This document shows positions 27,448 through 35,540 of a stretch of 64,000 nt of DNA, in pieces. This DNA comes from an uncultured Clostridia bacterium. Its GTDB lineage: Bacteria > Bacillota > Clostridia > UBA1381. The stretch spans positions 62,001 to 126,000 of the forward strand of contig CAKSUM010000002.1 in NCBI GenBank assembly GCA_934501535.1. Direction: 5' to 3'. The stretch's first letter is position 1, and the number at the start of each line of letters is the position of its first letter. Made by a program: the position numbers and the translations under genes. A model generated the notes under the pieces. The model was not told where the DNA came from and made no database searches. It was given only the letters and a program-made list of their open reading frames with translations.

Positions 27448-29625
27448 ATGAAAATCATTAAGAGAAACGGTACAGAGGTAGTATTTGACCTCGAGAAAAT
27501 CAAAAACGCGATAAAGAAAGCAAATGCAGGCGTTCTGGAAAGTGAGCGCATGACCGACGATCAGATTGAGATAATCGCGGAGAATGTGGAAAATGCGTGT
27601 GCGAACGTAAAGCGTTCGCTGAGCGTTGAGGAAATACAGGACAGGGTCGAGGACCAGATTATGAATCAGAAAGCGTTTGACGTGGCGCGTAACTATATTA
27701 CGTACCGCTATACGCGTTCTCTCGTGCGCAAATCGAACACAACCGATGAGCAGATTTTGACCCTGATTGAGTGTAACAATGAGGAAGTAAAACAGGAAAA
27801 TTCAAATAAAAATCCGACTGTAAACAGCGTACAGCGCGACTACATGGCAGGCGAGGTCAGCAAGGATATTACAAAGAGAATACTGCTGCCGCAGGAGGTG
27901 GTTGACGCACATGAAAACGGACTTATTCATTTTCATGACGCGGACTATTTCGCGCAGCATATGCATAACTGCGACCTTGTAAACCTTGAAGATATGCTGC
28001 AGAACGGCACCGTTATTTCGGGCACGATGATAGAAAAGCCGCACAGCTTTTCCACCGCGTGCAATATTTCAACGCAGATTATCGCGCAGGTTGCGTCGAG
28101 TCAGTACGGCGGTCAGAGTATATCGCTGACGCACCTGGCACCGTTCGTTGACGTGAGCCGCAAAAAAATCCGCCGCGATGTTGAGGCGGAGGTTCGTGAG
28201 CTCGGTGCGGCACCGAACGAAGATGCGATAAGCGATATTGTTGAAAAGCGCCTGCGCGAAGAAATCAAAAAAGGCTGCCAGATGATACAGTATCAGGTTG
28301 TAACGCTGATGACAACCAACGGACAGGCGCCGTTTGTGACGGTATTTATGTACCTCAACGAGGCAAAGGAACCGCAACTCAAACATGACCTTGCCATGAT
28401 TATAGAGGAAATGCTCGAACAGCGCATAACGGGCGTTAAAAATGAGTCGGGCGTGTGGATAACTCCGGCGTTCCCGAAGCTGATATACGTTCTTGAAGAG
28501 GACAATATAAGTGAAAATTCACCGTATTATTATCTGACAAAGCTCGCGGCAAAATGCACCGCAAAGCGTATGGTTCCCGACTATATTTCGGAAAAAATGA
28601 TGCTTAAACTGAAGGTGGATAAAAACGGCGAGGGACATTGCTATACATGCATGGGCTGCCGGTCATTCCTTACGCCGTATGTTGATGAAAACGGCAAACC
28701 TAAGTATTACGGACGCTTTAACCAGGGTGTTGTTACGCTGAATTTGGTGGATATTGCACTGTCGTCCGGCAGGGATTTGGATAAGTTCTGGAGGATATTC
28801 GACGAACGTCTGGAGCTGTGCTATAAGGCGCTGATGTGCCGTCACAATCGGCTGAAAGGCACTCTTTCCGACGCTGCACCGATTTTGTGGCAGTACGGTG
28901 CGCTGGCGCGTCTTAAAAAGGGTGAAACGATAGATAAGCTTCTTTACGGCGGCTACTCCACTATTTCGCTGGGATATGCGGGGCTGTACGAATGTGTTAA
29001 GTACATGACCGGAAAATCGCATACCGATTTGTCGGCGACGCCGTTTGCGCTGGAGGTTATGCAGTATCTGAATGCGGCTACAAAGCGCTGGAAGGAAAAA
29101 GAAAATATCGACTTCAGCATTTACGGCACGCCGCTTGAAAGCACAACATATAAATTTGCGAAGTGCCTGCAGAAACGTTTCGGAATAATCGAGGGTGTTA
29201 CCGATAAAAACTATATAACAAACAGCTATCACGTGCATGTAACGGAGGAAATTAACGCGTTTGACAAGCTCGCGTTTGAGTCGCAGTTCCAGCAGCTTTC
29301 GCCGGGCGGCGCAATCAGCTACGTGGAGGTTCCGAATATGCAGAACAATCTTGAGGCTGTTTTAGATGTCATGAAATTCATATATGACAACATTATGTAT
29401 GCGGAGCTGAACACCAAGTCGGATTACTGCCAGGAGTGCGGATTTGACGGAGAAATAGAAATCCGTGAGGACGAGGACGGAAAGCTTATCTGGACCTGCC
29501 CGAAATGCGGAAATACAGATGAAACAAAGCTGAATGTTGCAAGACGTACCTGCGGATATATCGGTACGCAGTTCTGGAATCAGGGCAGAACACAAGAAAT
29601 CAAGGAAAGAGTATTGCATCTGTAA
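27448..29625 (+). CDS. nrdD: Anaerobic (class III) ribonucleoside-triphosphate reductase
   Basis: A 725-residue glycyl-radical enzyme that reduces ribonucleotides to deoxyribonucleotides without oxygen. An ATP-cone regulatory domain occupies about residues 1-95 (KIIKRNGTEVVFDLEKI). The core carries active-site cysteines (CMGCRSFLTPY). The C-terminus has a four-cysteine zinc site (CQECG and CPKCG) and the radical glycine G703 in RRTCGYIG. The ATG is chosen because it follows GGAGAAAGG at normal distance; an upstream in-frame TTG lacks a site. nrdG, the activase, follows after 52 bases. No aerobic reductase is in the window, in keeping with strict anaerobic life. Confidence 0.98.
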   Translation: MKIIKRNGTEVVFDLEKIKNAIKKANAGVLESERMTDDQIEIIAENVENACANVKRSLSVEEIQDRVEDQIMNQKAFDVARNYITYRYTRSLVRKSNTTDEQILTLIECNNEEVKQENSNKNPTVNSVQRDYMAGEVSKDITKRILLPQEVVDAHENGLIHFHDADYFAQHMHNCDLVNLEDMLQNGTVISGTMIEKPHSFSTACNISTQIIAQVASSQYGGQSISLTHLAPFVDVSRKKIRRDVEAEVRELGAAPNEDAISDIVEKRLREEIKKGCQMIQYQVVTLMTTNGQAPFVTVFMYLNEAKEPQLKHDLAMIIEEMLEQRITGVKNESGVWITPAFPKLIYVLEEDNISENSPYYYLTKLAAKCTAKRMVPDYISEKMMLKLKVDKNGEGHCYTCMGCRSFLTPYVDENGKPKYYGRFNQGVVTLNLVDIALSSGRDLDKFWRIFDERLELCYKALMCRHNRLKGTLSDAAPILWQYGALARLKKGETIDKLLYGGYSTISLGYAGLYECVKYMTGKSHTDLSATPFALEVMQYLNAATKRWKEKENIDFSIYGTPLESTTYKFAKCLQKRFGIIEGVTDKNYITNSYHVHVTEEINAFDKLAFESQFQQLSPGGAISYVEVPNMQNNLEAVLDVMKFIYDNIMYAELNTKSDYCQECGFDGEIEIREDEDGKLIWTCPKCGNTDETKLNVARRTCGYIGTQFWNQGRTQEIKERVLHL

Positions 29626-29677
29626 TTCATGCGCCGCATGGCACATGGTGCGGACAGTGCGGAAAACGGTGAATGAA

Positions 29678-30199
29678 ATGAATTACTGCGGTATAAAAAA
29701 ATGTGATATTGCAAACGGACTCGGTGTGCGTGTAAGCCTGTTTGTTTCGGGCTGCACGCACCACTGCAAGGGCTGTTTTCAGCCGGAAACATGGGATTTT
29801 TCGTATGGCAGCGAATTTACTGCGGAGGTTCGCGGCGAGATTTTATCGGCGCTTGCTCCGGGATATATTCACGGGCTTACCCTCCTCGGCGGCGAACCGT
29901 TTGAGCCGGAAAATCAGCGTGAGCTGGTCGGATTTCTGAAAGAAGTAAAGCAGAAATATCCCGAAAAAAACATCTGGTGCTATACGGGGTATCTGCTCGA
30001 TGAAGAGCTTTTAAAGCCGTCGCGCGCGCGGTGCGAGGTCACCGATGAAATGCTGTCTATGATTGATGTGCTGGTGGACGGCGAGTTTCAGATTGATAAA
30101 AAAAATATCAGTCTGCAATTCTGCGGTTCGGAAAATCAGCGGATTATAGACCTGAAGAAATCCCTTGCGCAAAAAGAGATTGTACTATGGAAAAATTAG
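29678..30199 (+). CDS. nrdG: Anaerobic ribonucleotide reductase activating protein (radical SAM)
   Basis: A 173-residue radical-SAM activase that installs the glycyl radical on NrdD. The iron-sulfur cluster motif is CTHHCKGC (CxxxCxxC), followed by the LLGGEPFEPENQ segment that contacts S-adenosylmethionine. The length is normal for NrdG. The ATG selected follows GGTGA by about 5 bases; the frame is open much further upstream into nrdD, but that extension is not NrdG-like. Co-transcription with nrdD is expected. Confidence 0.96.
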   Translation: MNYCGIKKCDIANGLGVRVSLFVSGCTHHCKGCFQPETWDFSYGSEFTAEVRGEILSALAPGYIHGLTLLGGEPFEPENQRELVGFLKEVKQKYPEKNIWCYTGYLLDEELLKPSRARCEVTDEMLSMIDVLVDGEFQIDKKNISLQFCGSENQRIIDLKKSLAQKEIVLWKN

Positions 30200-30218
30200 C
30201 GTGAAAGGACGCCTGTTC

Positions 30219-30332
30219 ATGCCGTATCCGAATTTCGGGTTTACATCTGACGGAAATTTCGGCATGACCGGTGTTTTTTCGCAATTGCTTATGCTGCCGT
30301 ACGGCGGCGGAATGGAGATAATATGCAGATAA
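30219..30332 (+). CDS. Possible 37-residue ORF between nrdG and dut
   Basis: A short frame starts with ATG 9 bases after AAAGGA and overlaps the dut start by 10 bases, a layout that allows translational coupling. The predicted peptide contains repeated Asn-Phe-Gly elements (YPNFGF, GNFGM) and ends in a LPYGGGMEII region. No family is recognised. The nucleotide sequence that encodes its C-terminus is also the hairpin-GGAG leader motif found before several other genes here, so coding is uncertain. Confidence 0.35.
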   Translation: MPYPNFGFTSDGNFGMTGVFSQLLMLPYGGGMEIICR

Positions 30333-30757
30333 AAGTAAAAAAATTGAGAGAAGATGCAAAAATACCCTCGAGGGGTTCGGCGGCGGCAGCGGGATATGAC
30401 CTGTACGCGGCAATCCCGGAGACGGTCGCGATAAAGCCGCACACCACCGAAAAAATCGGCACGGGACTGGCAATCGCCGTGCCGGACGGATATTTCGGCG
30501 CGATTTTTGCGCGGAGCGGACTTGCGGCAAAACAGGGACTTCGCCCGGCGAACTGCGTCGGAGTTGCGGACAGCGACTATCGCGGCGAATACATTGTCGC
30601 GCTGCATAACGATACCGATGAGGAACGGGTTATCGAGCCGCAGGAGCGCATAGCGCAGCTGGTTGTTATGCCGTATCTGCCGGTGGAATTTGAAGAAACC
30701 GATGAGCTTTCGGAAACAGAACGCGGCTCGGGCGGCTTCGGAAGCACGGGGAAATAA
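30323..30757 (+). CDS. dut: dUTP diphosphatase
   Basis: A 144-residue trimeric dUTPase that hydrolyses dUTP to dUMP, keeping uracil out of DNA and feeding thymidylate synthesis. The five family motifs are present in order: AAGYDLYA, ARSGLA, GVADSDYRGEY with the catalytic Asp, ERIAQLVV, and the C-terminal RGSGGFGSTG arm that closes over the nucleotide. RBS GGAG is 8 bases before the ATG. Its placement after nrdDG groups deoxynucleotide production genes. The leader immediately upstream carries a GCCGTACGGC hairpin followed by GGCGGAATGGAG. Confidence 0.97.
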   Translation: MQIKVKKLREDAKIPSRGSAAAAGYDLYAAIPETVAIKPHTTEKIGTGLAIAVPDGYFGAIFARSGLAAKQGLRPANCVGVADSDYRGEYIVALHNDTDEERVIEPQERIAQLVVMPYLPVEFEETDELSETERGSGGFGSTGK

Positions 30758-30764
30758 TTCTCTG

Positions 30765-31220
30765 CTACATATTCATAAACCATATTGCGAAATTCAAATA
30801 TCCGGCAAAGGTCACCCATATAAGGTACGGAATTTGCAAATATGCCGCCTTTTTGTTTATGCGGTAAAATTCCGCAATCATGGAGATAATCAAAATCCAT
30901 AGCAGAACAAGCCAGATAAATGCAAACAGGTACGCTTTCATACCGAAGAAAATAATCGGCCAGAGAATGTTGACAAAAAGCTGCAGCCAATAAATGAACG
31001 GTATACGGTTTTCGGTTTGTGAAATCAGACCGGCACTTATACCCATCAGAATGTACAGCAGTGACCAGACTATCGGAAATGCGGCGGAGGGCGGAGTGAG
31101 AAACGGCTTTGAAATTTTGTCAAAGGATTCAAAGTCGCTTCTGATGAAGAATGCGGAAATCCCTCCGGCGGCAAGTGCGATGATTATTTGGATAATGTAC
31201 GGTTTATATTTTTTCAGCAT
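30765..31220 (-). CDS. tspO: TspO/MBR family membrane protein
   Basis: A 151-residue protein with five predicted membrane helices, convergent with dut (7 bases between stops). Family features are the tryptophan-rich motifs: PPSAAFPIVWSLLYILMGIS in the second helix and the LPY/WVTFAGYLNF-type C-terminal helix (here IPYLIWVTFAGYLN). TspO proteins bind porphyrins and take part in tetrapyrrole-linked stress responses; in anaerobic Firmicutes the role is unclear. The ATG after GAGGTGAA is used; longer in-frame starts lack a ribosome site. Confidence 0.9.
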   Translation of the reverse strand: MLKKYKPYIIQIIIALAAGGISAFFIRSDFESFDKISKPFLTPPSAAFPIVWSLLYILMGISAGLISQTENRIPFIYWLQLFVNILWPIIFFGMKAYLFAFIWLVLLWILIISMIAEFYRINKKAAYLQIPYLIWVTFAGYLNFAIWFMNM

Positions 31221-31351
31221 AACATTCACCTCATGGGTAGTATATGTGAAAAAAATACGGTTTATGCGGAATAATATGGGCATAATGTACATATATTGTA
31301 TTGATAGCAGTATAAAATATTTAAATAATACAATATTTGTGAAAAAAACTG

Positions 31352-31380
31352 TTGATTTTTGACGTATCTTATGATATAAT
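31352..31380 (+). promoter_or_regulatory. Orphan promoter for a candidate small RNA
   Basis: TTGATT and TATAAT are spaced by 17 bases and face a region with no plus-strand gene for 1.8 kb. The only downstream element in range is the ~78-nucleotide transcript ending at an intrinsic terminator. Confidence 0.65.
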
Positions 31381-31386
31381 GTAAAA

Positions 31387-31464
31387 TGTAGAAGGAGATT
31401 GCTTTTTCTACCCTTTTATCCTATACATATCAAGCCTGAAAGCATCGCCAATCGGTGCTTTTTC
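31387..31464 (+). ncRNA. Candidate small RNA between tspO and the serine hydrolase
   Basis: Two stem-loops follow the orphan promoter. The first is a 10-bp stem (GTAGAAGGAG with CTTTTTCTAC, two G-U pairs, loop ATTG). The second is a 9-bp terminator stem starting AAAGCATCG (31439) and ending in TTTTT. The linker between them is pyrimidine-rich (CCCTTTTATCCT). No start codon in a sensible place gives a peptide. The unit is flanked on both sides by minus-strand genes, so it is an independent transcription unit. No known RNA family was recognised. Confidence 0.55.
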
Positions 31465-31515
31465 GCTTTGCGGTCAAAAATGTTGAAAGATGTTAAACCT
31501 GTTTGAAAAAATGCG

Positions 31516-31551
31516 GGGTTGCGGCAAAATAATTTTATTTTGCCGCAACCC
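31516..31551. terminator. Long bidirectional terminator
   Basis: A perfect 17-bp inverted repeat beginning GGGTTGCGGCAAAATAA with a 2-base centre. It lies ~20 bases after the serine hydrolase stop on the minus strand and has T-runs on both strands. The remainder of 31221-31569 holds the tspO leader, the small RNA unit and otherwise no feature I can support. Confidence 0.85.
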
Positions 31552-31569
31552 TTTACAAATACATATTTT

Positions 31570-33045
31570 TTATTCACATTCTCCGTATCCGTAGCCGGAG
31601 TATTCGTCGAGGAATGCCTCGGCATGCTTTTCCATATAAACGCCGAGTTCGGAGTCTTTATAGCTGAGGGTGATATTCAGGTTGCCGAAATAATCATCGA
31701 TAATCTGCACCTTAATAAACAGTTTTTGCGGTTCTGCCCATGCTGCGGAGGCACAGCAGCGGTATTTATGCCCCGGACATGCGACCGCGCCCGTTTCGTC
31801 GGAATATCCGTCTTGGGGGAAGATACCGAATTTGTTTTCGCACATACCGAAATCGATGGTTTTCTGCCCCTGAGCGTTGGTGTAGGTCATGCGTCCGCCG
31901 TCGCCGTCAAAATTGAGCGTTATGTCGGTTATGCCCATGGGATTGGGGCGCAGCGTATATTTTTTGCCGCTGATTTGCGCGGAAAACGGCGAATGAGCCT
32001 CTCCGTGCGACGCAGCGAGCGTGAGAGTGTTCGCATATTCATCGAGTGCCTTTGTTCCGTTCGGATTTTCCGGCAGAGCGCAGTCTGCCATCGGGTTCGC
32101 AATAAGCTCAAAAAATCCGTCCATTATTATTTTCTGCGCATTGGGCTTCCCCTGATTGTCGCTGTTTATTATCATAATCAAGTCCTTGTCCGGCACGCAT
32201 ATCGCGAACTGTGCTCCCATTCCGTTGAAAAAGAAGGAATTATTTACGGTGCGCCAGATAAGATAACCGTAGCCGCAGCTTTCGTAGTCATAAAGACCGG
32301 AGACGTTGCTGTCAATCTGACTTGAGCATGCGTCGGTCAGATATTTTTCGTCAAGAATTTGCTCGCCGTTCCATGAGCCCTTGTTCATCACGAAACGCGC
32401 AATTTTCAACAGGTCGCGCGGCGTGCACAGTACCGCGGAATCGCCCCAGGAATGTCCGCCCGGACATTTCAGGCAGCGAGCACCGGAGGATACGCCGATT
32501 TTGTCGAACAGCTTTACGCGCAGATAGTCCATAAACGGCATTCCGCATAGCCGCTCAACCATCGCGCAGAGAATGAACGAGCCGGTACTGTCATATTCAA
32601 ACACGGTGCCCGACGGGCGCACGCTTTCATCATAATAGTTTTTAAAATAATACTTCACACGGTCATCGCATAGCTCGGCAAACCAGTTTTTCGGCGAACG
32701 CGCCGTAGACATCATGAGCATATGGCGCACCGTCTGATTTTTAAGCTCCTCGCAGTCGCAGCCGGCACATTCCTCCGGGAAATACCTGCAAATCGGGTCA
32801 TCGAGCGACAAAAGTCCGTCCTGCACGGCAAAGCCTACGGCAATCGACACAATGCTCTTGCTCACCGAATACATTCTGTGCGTCATATCGGCAGAAAACG
32901 GCTTCCAATATGCCTCGAAGAAAATCCCGTTTCCGCGGGCAAGTATCACATCGTGCGTGGACAGACTGCTGTTTTCGAGCCTTTCTATGAATTTTTTTAT
33001 ATTTTCTGCCGGAATACCGGCGCTGTACGGAGTGATTTTATGCAT
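31570..33045 (-). CDS. Serine hydrolase, class C beta-lactamase-like
   Basis: A 491-residue cytoplasmic-looking protein with no signal peptide. The beta-lactamase/PBP-like domain occupies about residues 10-350, with the SxxK pair S60 and K63 (YSVSKS) and the second motif Y151-D-S in FEYDST. A C-terminal domain of about 130 residues, beta-rich, follows (FDGDGGRMTYTN). Such enzymes are usually esterases or peptidases rather than antibiotic-degrading lactamases. The frame is open far upstream on the minus strand, over the lacI gene, but that part has no homology-like features; the ATG after AGGACGGTGG is used. It is divergent from the LacI/MFS/GH operon and may act on the same substrate, for example by deacylation. 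Confidence 0.82.
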   Translation of the reverse strand: MHKITPYSAGIPAENIKKFIERLENSSLSTHDVILARGNGIFFEAYWKPFSADMTHRMYSVSKSIVSIAVGFAVQDGLLSLDDPICRYFPEECAGCDCEELKNQTVRHMLMMSTARSPKNWFAELCDDRVKYYFKNYYDESVRPSGTVFEYDSTGSFILCAMVERLCGMPFMDYLRVKLFDKIGVSSGARCLKCPGGHSWGDSAVLCTPRDLLKIARFVMNKGSWNGEQILDEKYLTDACSSQIDSNVSGLYDYESCGYGYLIWRTVNNSFFFNGMGAQFAICVPDKDLIMIINSDNQGKPNAQKIIMDGFFELIANPMADCALPENPNGTKALDEYANTLTLAASHGEAHSPFSAQISGKKYTLRPNPMGITDITLNFDGDGGRMTYTNAQGQKTIDFGMCENKFGIFPQDGYSDETGAVACPGHKYRCCASAAWAEPQKLFIKVQIIDDYFGNLNITLSYKDSELGVYMEKHAEAFLDEYSGYGYGECE

Positions 33046-33078
33046 TTCCGCCACCGTCCTTTTTCTGATATTATTACT

Positions 33079-33107
33079 ATTAAAACATATTTTCGGGCAT
33101 TTGTCCA
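33079..33107 (-). promoter_or_regulatory. Promoter of the serine hydrolase
   Basis: On the minus strand TGGACA and TTTAAT are spaced by 17 bases, about 35 bases before the start codon. Confidence 0.6.
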
Positions 33108-33139
33108 TAATTTTTTTGACAGCATGATTTTTTTGATAA

Positions 33140-33160
33140 TTTACGAATTTTTTTCGTAAA
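33140..33160. promoter_or_regulatory. Inverted repeat between divergent promoters, candidate LacI-family operator
   Basis: TTTACGAA-N5-TTCGTAAA is a perfect 8-bp inverted repeat. It lies 8 bases upstream of the lacI -35 element and ~30 bases behind the serine hydrolase -35. It lacks the central CG fusion of typical LacI sites but is well placed for control of both directions. Confidence 0.5.
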
Positions 33161-33168
33161 AAAAGGGG

Positions 33169-33197
33169 TTGAAATAGCGGAATGATTGGGGTATAAT
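33169..33197 (+). promoter_or_regulatory. Promoter of the lacI-MFS-GH operon
   Basis: TTGAAA and TATAAT are spaced by 17 bases, with the transcription start expected near 33204, about 38 bases before the lacI ATG. Confidence 0.8.
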
Positions 33198-33241
33198 TGA
33201 TAATGATGTAAATGCCGCACGGCGGCAGGACGGAGTTTGGT

Positions 33242-34237
33242 ATGACGCACAGAGAAATTGCAAAGCTTGCAAACGTTTCGGTTTCGACCGTTTCCAAGGC
33301 GCTGTCGGACAGCAGGGAAATAAGCAGCGAAACCGCGGAAAAAATAAAACGTATTGCTCTTGAAATGGGGTATTTCAAGGAAAAAAGCAAGCGGAAAATA
33401 GAATATAAAAAAGGTAAAAATCCTGTTATTGCGGTGCTTTGCCCCGAGATTATCAGTATAGCGTATTCGATAATGGTTACGCACATCAAGGAGTATGCCG
33501 AGCAGCGCGGCGGACGGGTTTCGGTATACATATATGATTTCAGCAACGATAAAATATCGCATGGAATTGACAGTATTGTTTTAAGCGATGAGGCGGACGG
33601 AATTGTTGTTATCGGCGGCAAGGTGGGGGATATGCCCGATTTGCCGATGGTATACCTCGGGGAAACGGATGACGTCAGGTTTGACAGCGTTTTCCATGAT
33701 AATGACGCGGTGATGGACACAGCGGTAGAGCATCTGATGCGGCTGGGGCATAAAAAAATAGGGCATGTGGGAGAAACGCTCACTCTCGGACAGCTTACGG
33801 AGTTTCGTGAAACACTTGAAAAGTACGGACTTCCGTTTCACCGGGATTGGTGCTACATAATAAATAAGCGGTTTGAGGAAATCGGCTACGAGGCGGCGGA
33901 AAAGTTTGCGGCGCAGAAAGACCGCCCCACGGCGCTTGTCTGCGCATATGACGAGGTCGCGCTTGCGATGATATACAGGCTCGGAAAACTCGGTATTTCC
34001 GTGCCGGAGGACGTATCGGTCATAGGAAAAAACGATATACCGTTTGCCGCATATTCGGCAAAGCCGCTCACCACAATCCGAATGGATTATGAAAAGCAGT
34101 GCAGAACCTGCATCGATTTGCTGTTTGACAGAATTTACGGAGATGACGGCCCTGCAAGAAATATTAAAATAGAACATAAGCTTGTTATTCGCGAAACAAC
34201 GGCTGAATATAAGGAGAAGAAAAATGCAGAAAACTGA
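33242..34237 (+). CDS. LacI family transcriptional regulator
   Basis: A 331-residue repressor. The N-terminal helix-turn-helix is canonical (REIAKLANVSVSTVSKALSDS), followed by a hinge helix and a periplasmic-binding-protein-like sugar domain (for example PTALVCAYDEVALAM and VSVIGKNDI). An ATG 7 bases after GGACGGAG is chosen; an ATG ten codons earlier would place Gly/His-rich residues before the DNA-binding domain and coincides with the hairpin leader motif. The gene overlaps the MFS transporter by 14 bases and the operon ends with a GH39-like enzyme, so the regulator probably senses the sugar that these genes handle. Confidence 0.95.
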   Translation: MTHREIAKLANVSVSTVSKALSDSREISSETAEKIKRIALEMGYFKEKSKRKIEYKKGKNPVIAVLCPEIISIAYSIMVTHIKEYAEQRGGRVSVYIYDFSNDKISHGIDSIVLSDEADGIVVIGGKVGDMPDLPMVYLGETDDVRFDSVFHDNDAVMDTAVEHLMRLGHKKIGHVGETLTLGQLTEFRETLEKYGLPFHRDWCYIINKRFEEIGYEAAEKFAAQKDRPTALVCAYDEVALAMIYRLGKLGISVPEDVSVIGKNDIPFAAYSAKPLTTIRMDYEKQCRTCIDLLFDRIYGDDGPARNIKIEHKLVIRETTAEYKEKKNAEN

Positions 34238-35516
34238 AAACATTTACGAAAGTGCGGAATATAAGCGCTCGCGCATTGCATATATGGTGCAGTGTTCTTT
34301 TGAATATTTTGTGGCGATACTGGTCGGAGACGCATTTTTGGCAAAGCTACTGACCGAAATGGGGATAAATGACGCGACAATCGGCGTTATATCTTCATTT
34401 ATATCCGCGGCATTTTTGTTCCAGCTTGCCGCATTATTTTTGGTTCAGAAGATTAAAAATGTAAAAAGGACGTCCACATTTTTTAATACACTCAGCTCGC
34501 TGCTGTTTATGTGCCTGTATCTTCTGCCGTTTATCCCCATGGGCGTAAACGGAAAGACGGCAGTTGTTATGGCGGTAATTCTTGCGGCGTATTTTTCTAA
34601 TTACCTTGTTACTTCGGTAATATATAAGTGGGGAAATTCTTATGTTTGCCCGACAAAACGCGGTACGTTTTCGGCAGCGAAGGAAATGCTGTCGCTTGTG
34701 AGCGGAATTGCGGTTACACTCATTGCCGGTAATGTTTTTGACCGGTTTGAAAAAAGCGGCAATATCAAGGGCGGATTTATATTTATGGCGGCAACAATTT
34801 TTGTTATCACACTCATGAATTTTATCAGTCTGCTGCTGATAAAGGAGAATGAGGATTTAGAGCATCACAAAACGGTGCCGTTTAAAGAAGTTCTTGACAA
34901 CACGCTGCGCAACAAAAACTTTGTAAACGTTGTGATAATGAGCGCGGCGGTAGGCATTGCCCAATATATGACAATCGGATTTTTGGGAGTATATAAAACA
35001 AAAGACCTTATGATTTCGGTGGGAATGGTGCAGGTTATCAACATGGCTGCAAACCTTGCAAGATTTTCCGTGTCGCTTCCATTCGGCAAATTCGCGAATA
35101 AACATGGATTTGCAAAAGGCATTGAGCTAGGGTATATCATAGTGGCTGCGGCATTTTTGGTGAATATCTTCTGCACGCCGCAGACGTGGTGGTGCATAGT
35201 CATATACACCGTTATGTATAATGTCGGGATTGCAAGCGTAAACCAAAATTCTATGAATATTGTTTACAGCTATGTTAAAAGCGATTATTTTGTTCAGGCG
35301 TCGGCTATAAAGGGCTGTATTACCGGAATTTCCGGATTTACAGCGTCGCTTATAGGCAGCCGGATTTTATCGGCGGTTCAGGCAGGCGGAAACAGCATTT
35401 TCGGAATACATATGTACGGTCAGCAGCTGTTGTCGGTTATTTCTTTTGTTATATTGATAGGCGTCATTGCATTTGTGCATTTTGTGGTTTCAAAGCAGAA
35501 AGTGATGATTCAGTAA
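34224..35516 (+). CDS. Major facilitator superfamily transporter
   Basis: A 430-residue membrane protein with twelve predicted segments. The loop between helices 2 and 3 and the general hydrophobic pattern fit an MFS sugar or oligosaccharide permease, but no subfamily-specific motif is obvious. The ATG lies after AAGGAGAAG and within the end of lacI, so translation is probably coupled. The GH39-like hydrolase follows 24 bases later. Together they suggest uptake of an intact glycoside that is then cleaved inside the cell. Confidence 0.85.
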   Translation: MQKTENIYESAEYKRSRIAYMVQCSFEYFVAILVGDAFLAKLLTEMGINDATIGVISSFISAAFLFQLAALFLVQKIKNVKRTSTFFNTLSSLLFMCLYLLPFIPMGVNGKTAVVMAVILAAYFSNYLVTSVIYKWGNSYVCPTKRGTFSAAKEMLSLVSGIAVTLIAGNVFDRFEKSGNIKGGFIFMAATIFVITLMNFISLLLIKENEDLEHHKTVPFKEVLDNTLRNKNFVNVVIMSAAVGIAQYMTIGFLGVYKTKDLMISVGMVQVINMAANLARFSVSLPFGKFANKHGFAKGIELGYIIVAAAFLVNIFCTPQTWWCIVIYTVMYNVGIASVNQNSMNIVYSYVKSDYFVQASAIKGCITGISGFTASLIGSRILSAVQAGGNSIFGIHMYGQQLLSVISFVILIGVIAFVHFVVSKQKVMIQ

Positions 35517-35540
35517 AAGTAATCAACGGAGGGTAAAATT

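Noticed and set aside
33046..33783. Long N-terminal extension of the serine hydrolase across the lacI gene
   Set aside because: The frame happens to be open, but the region is antisense to a canonical LacI DNA-binding domain, and the promoter and ribosome site of the hydrolase lie downstream of it.
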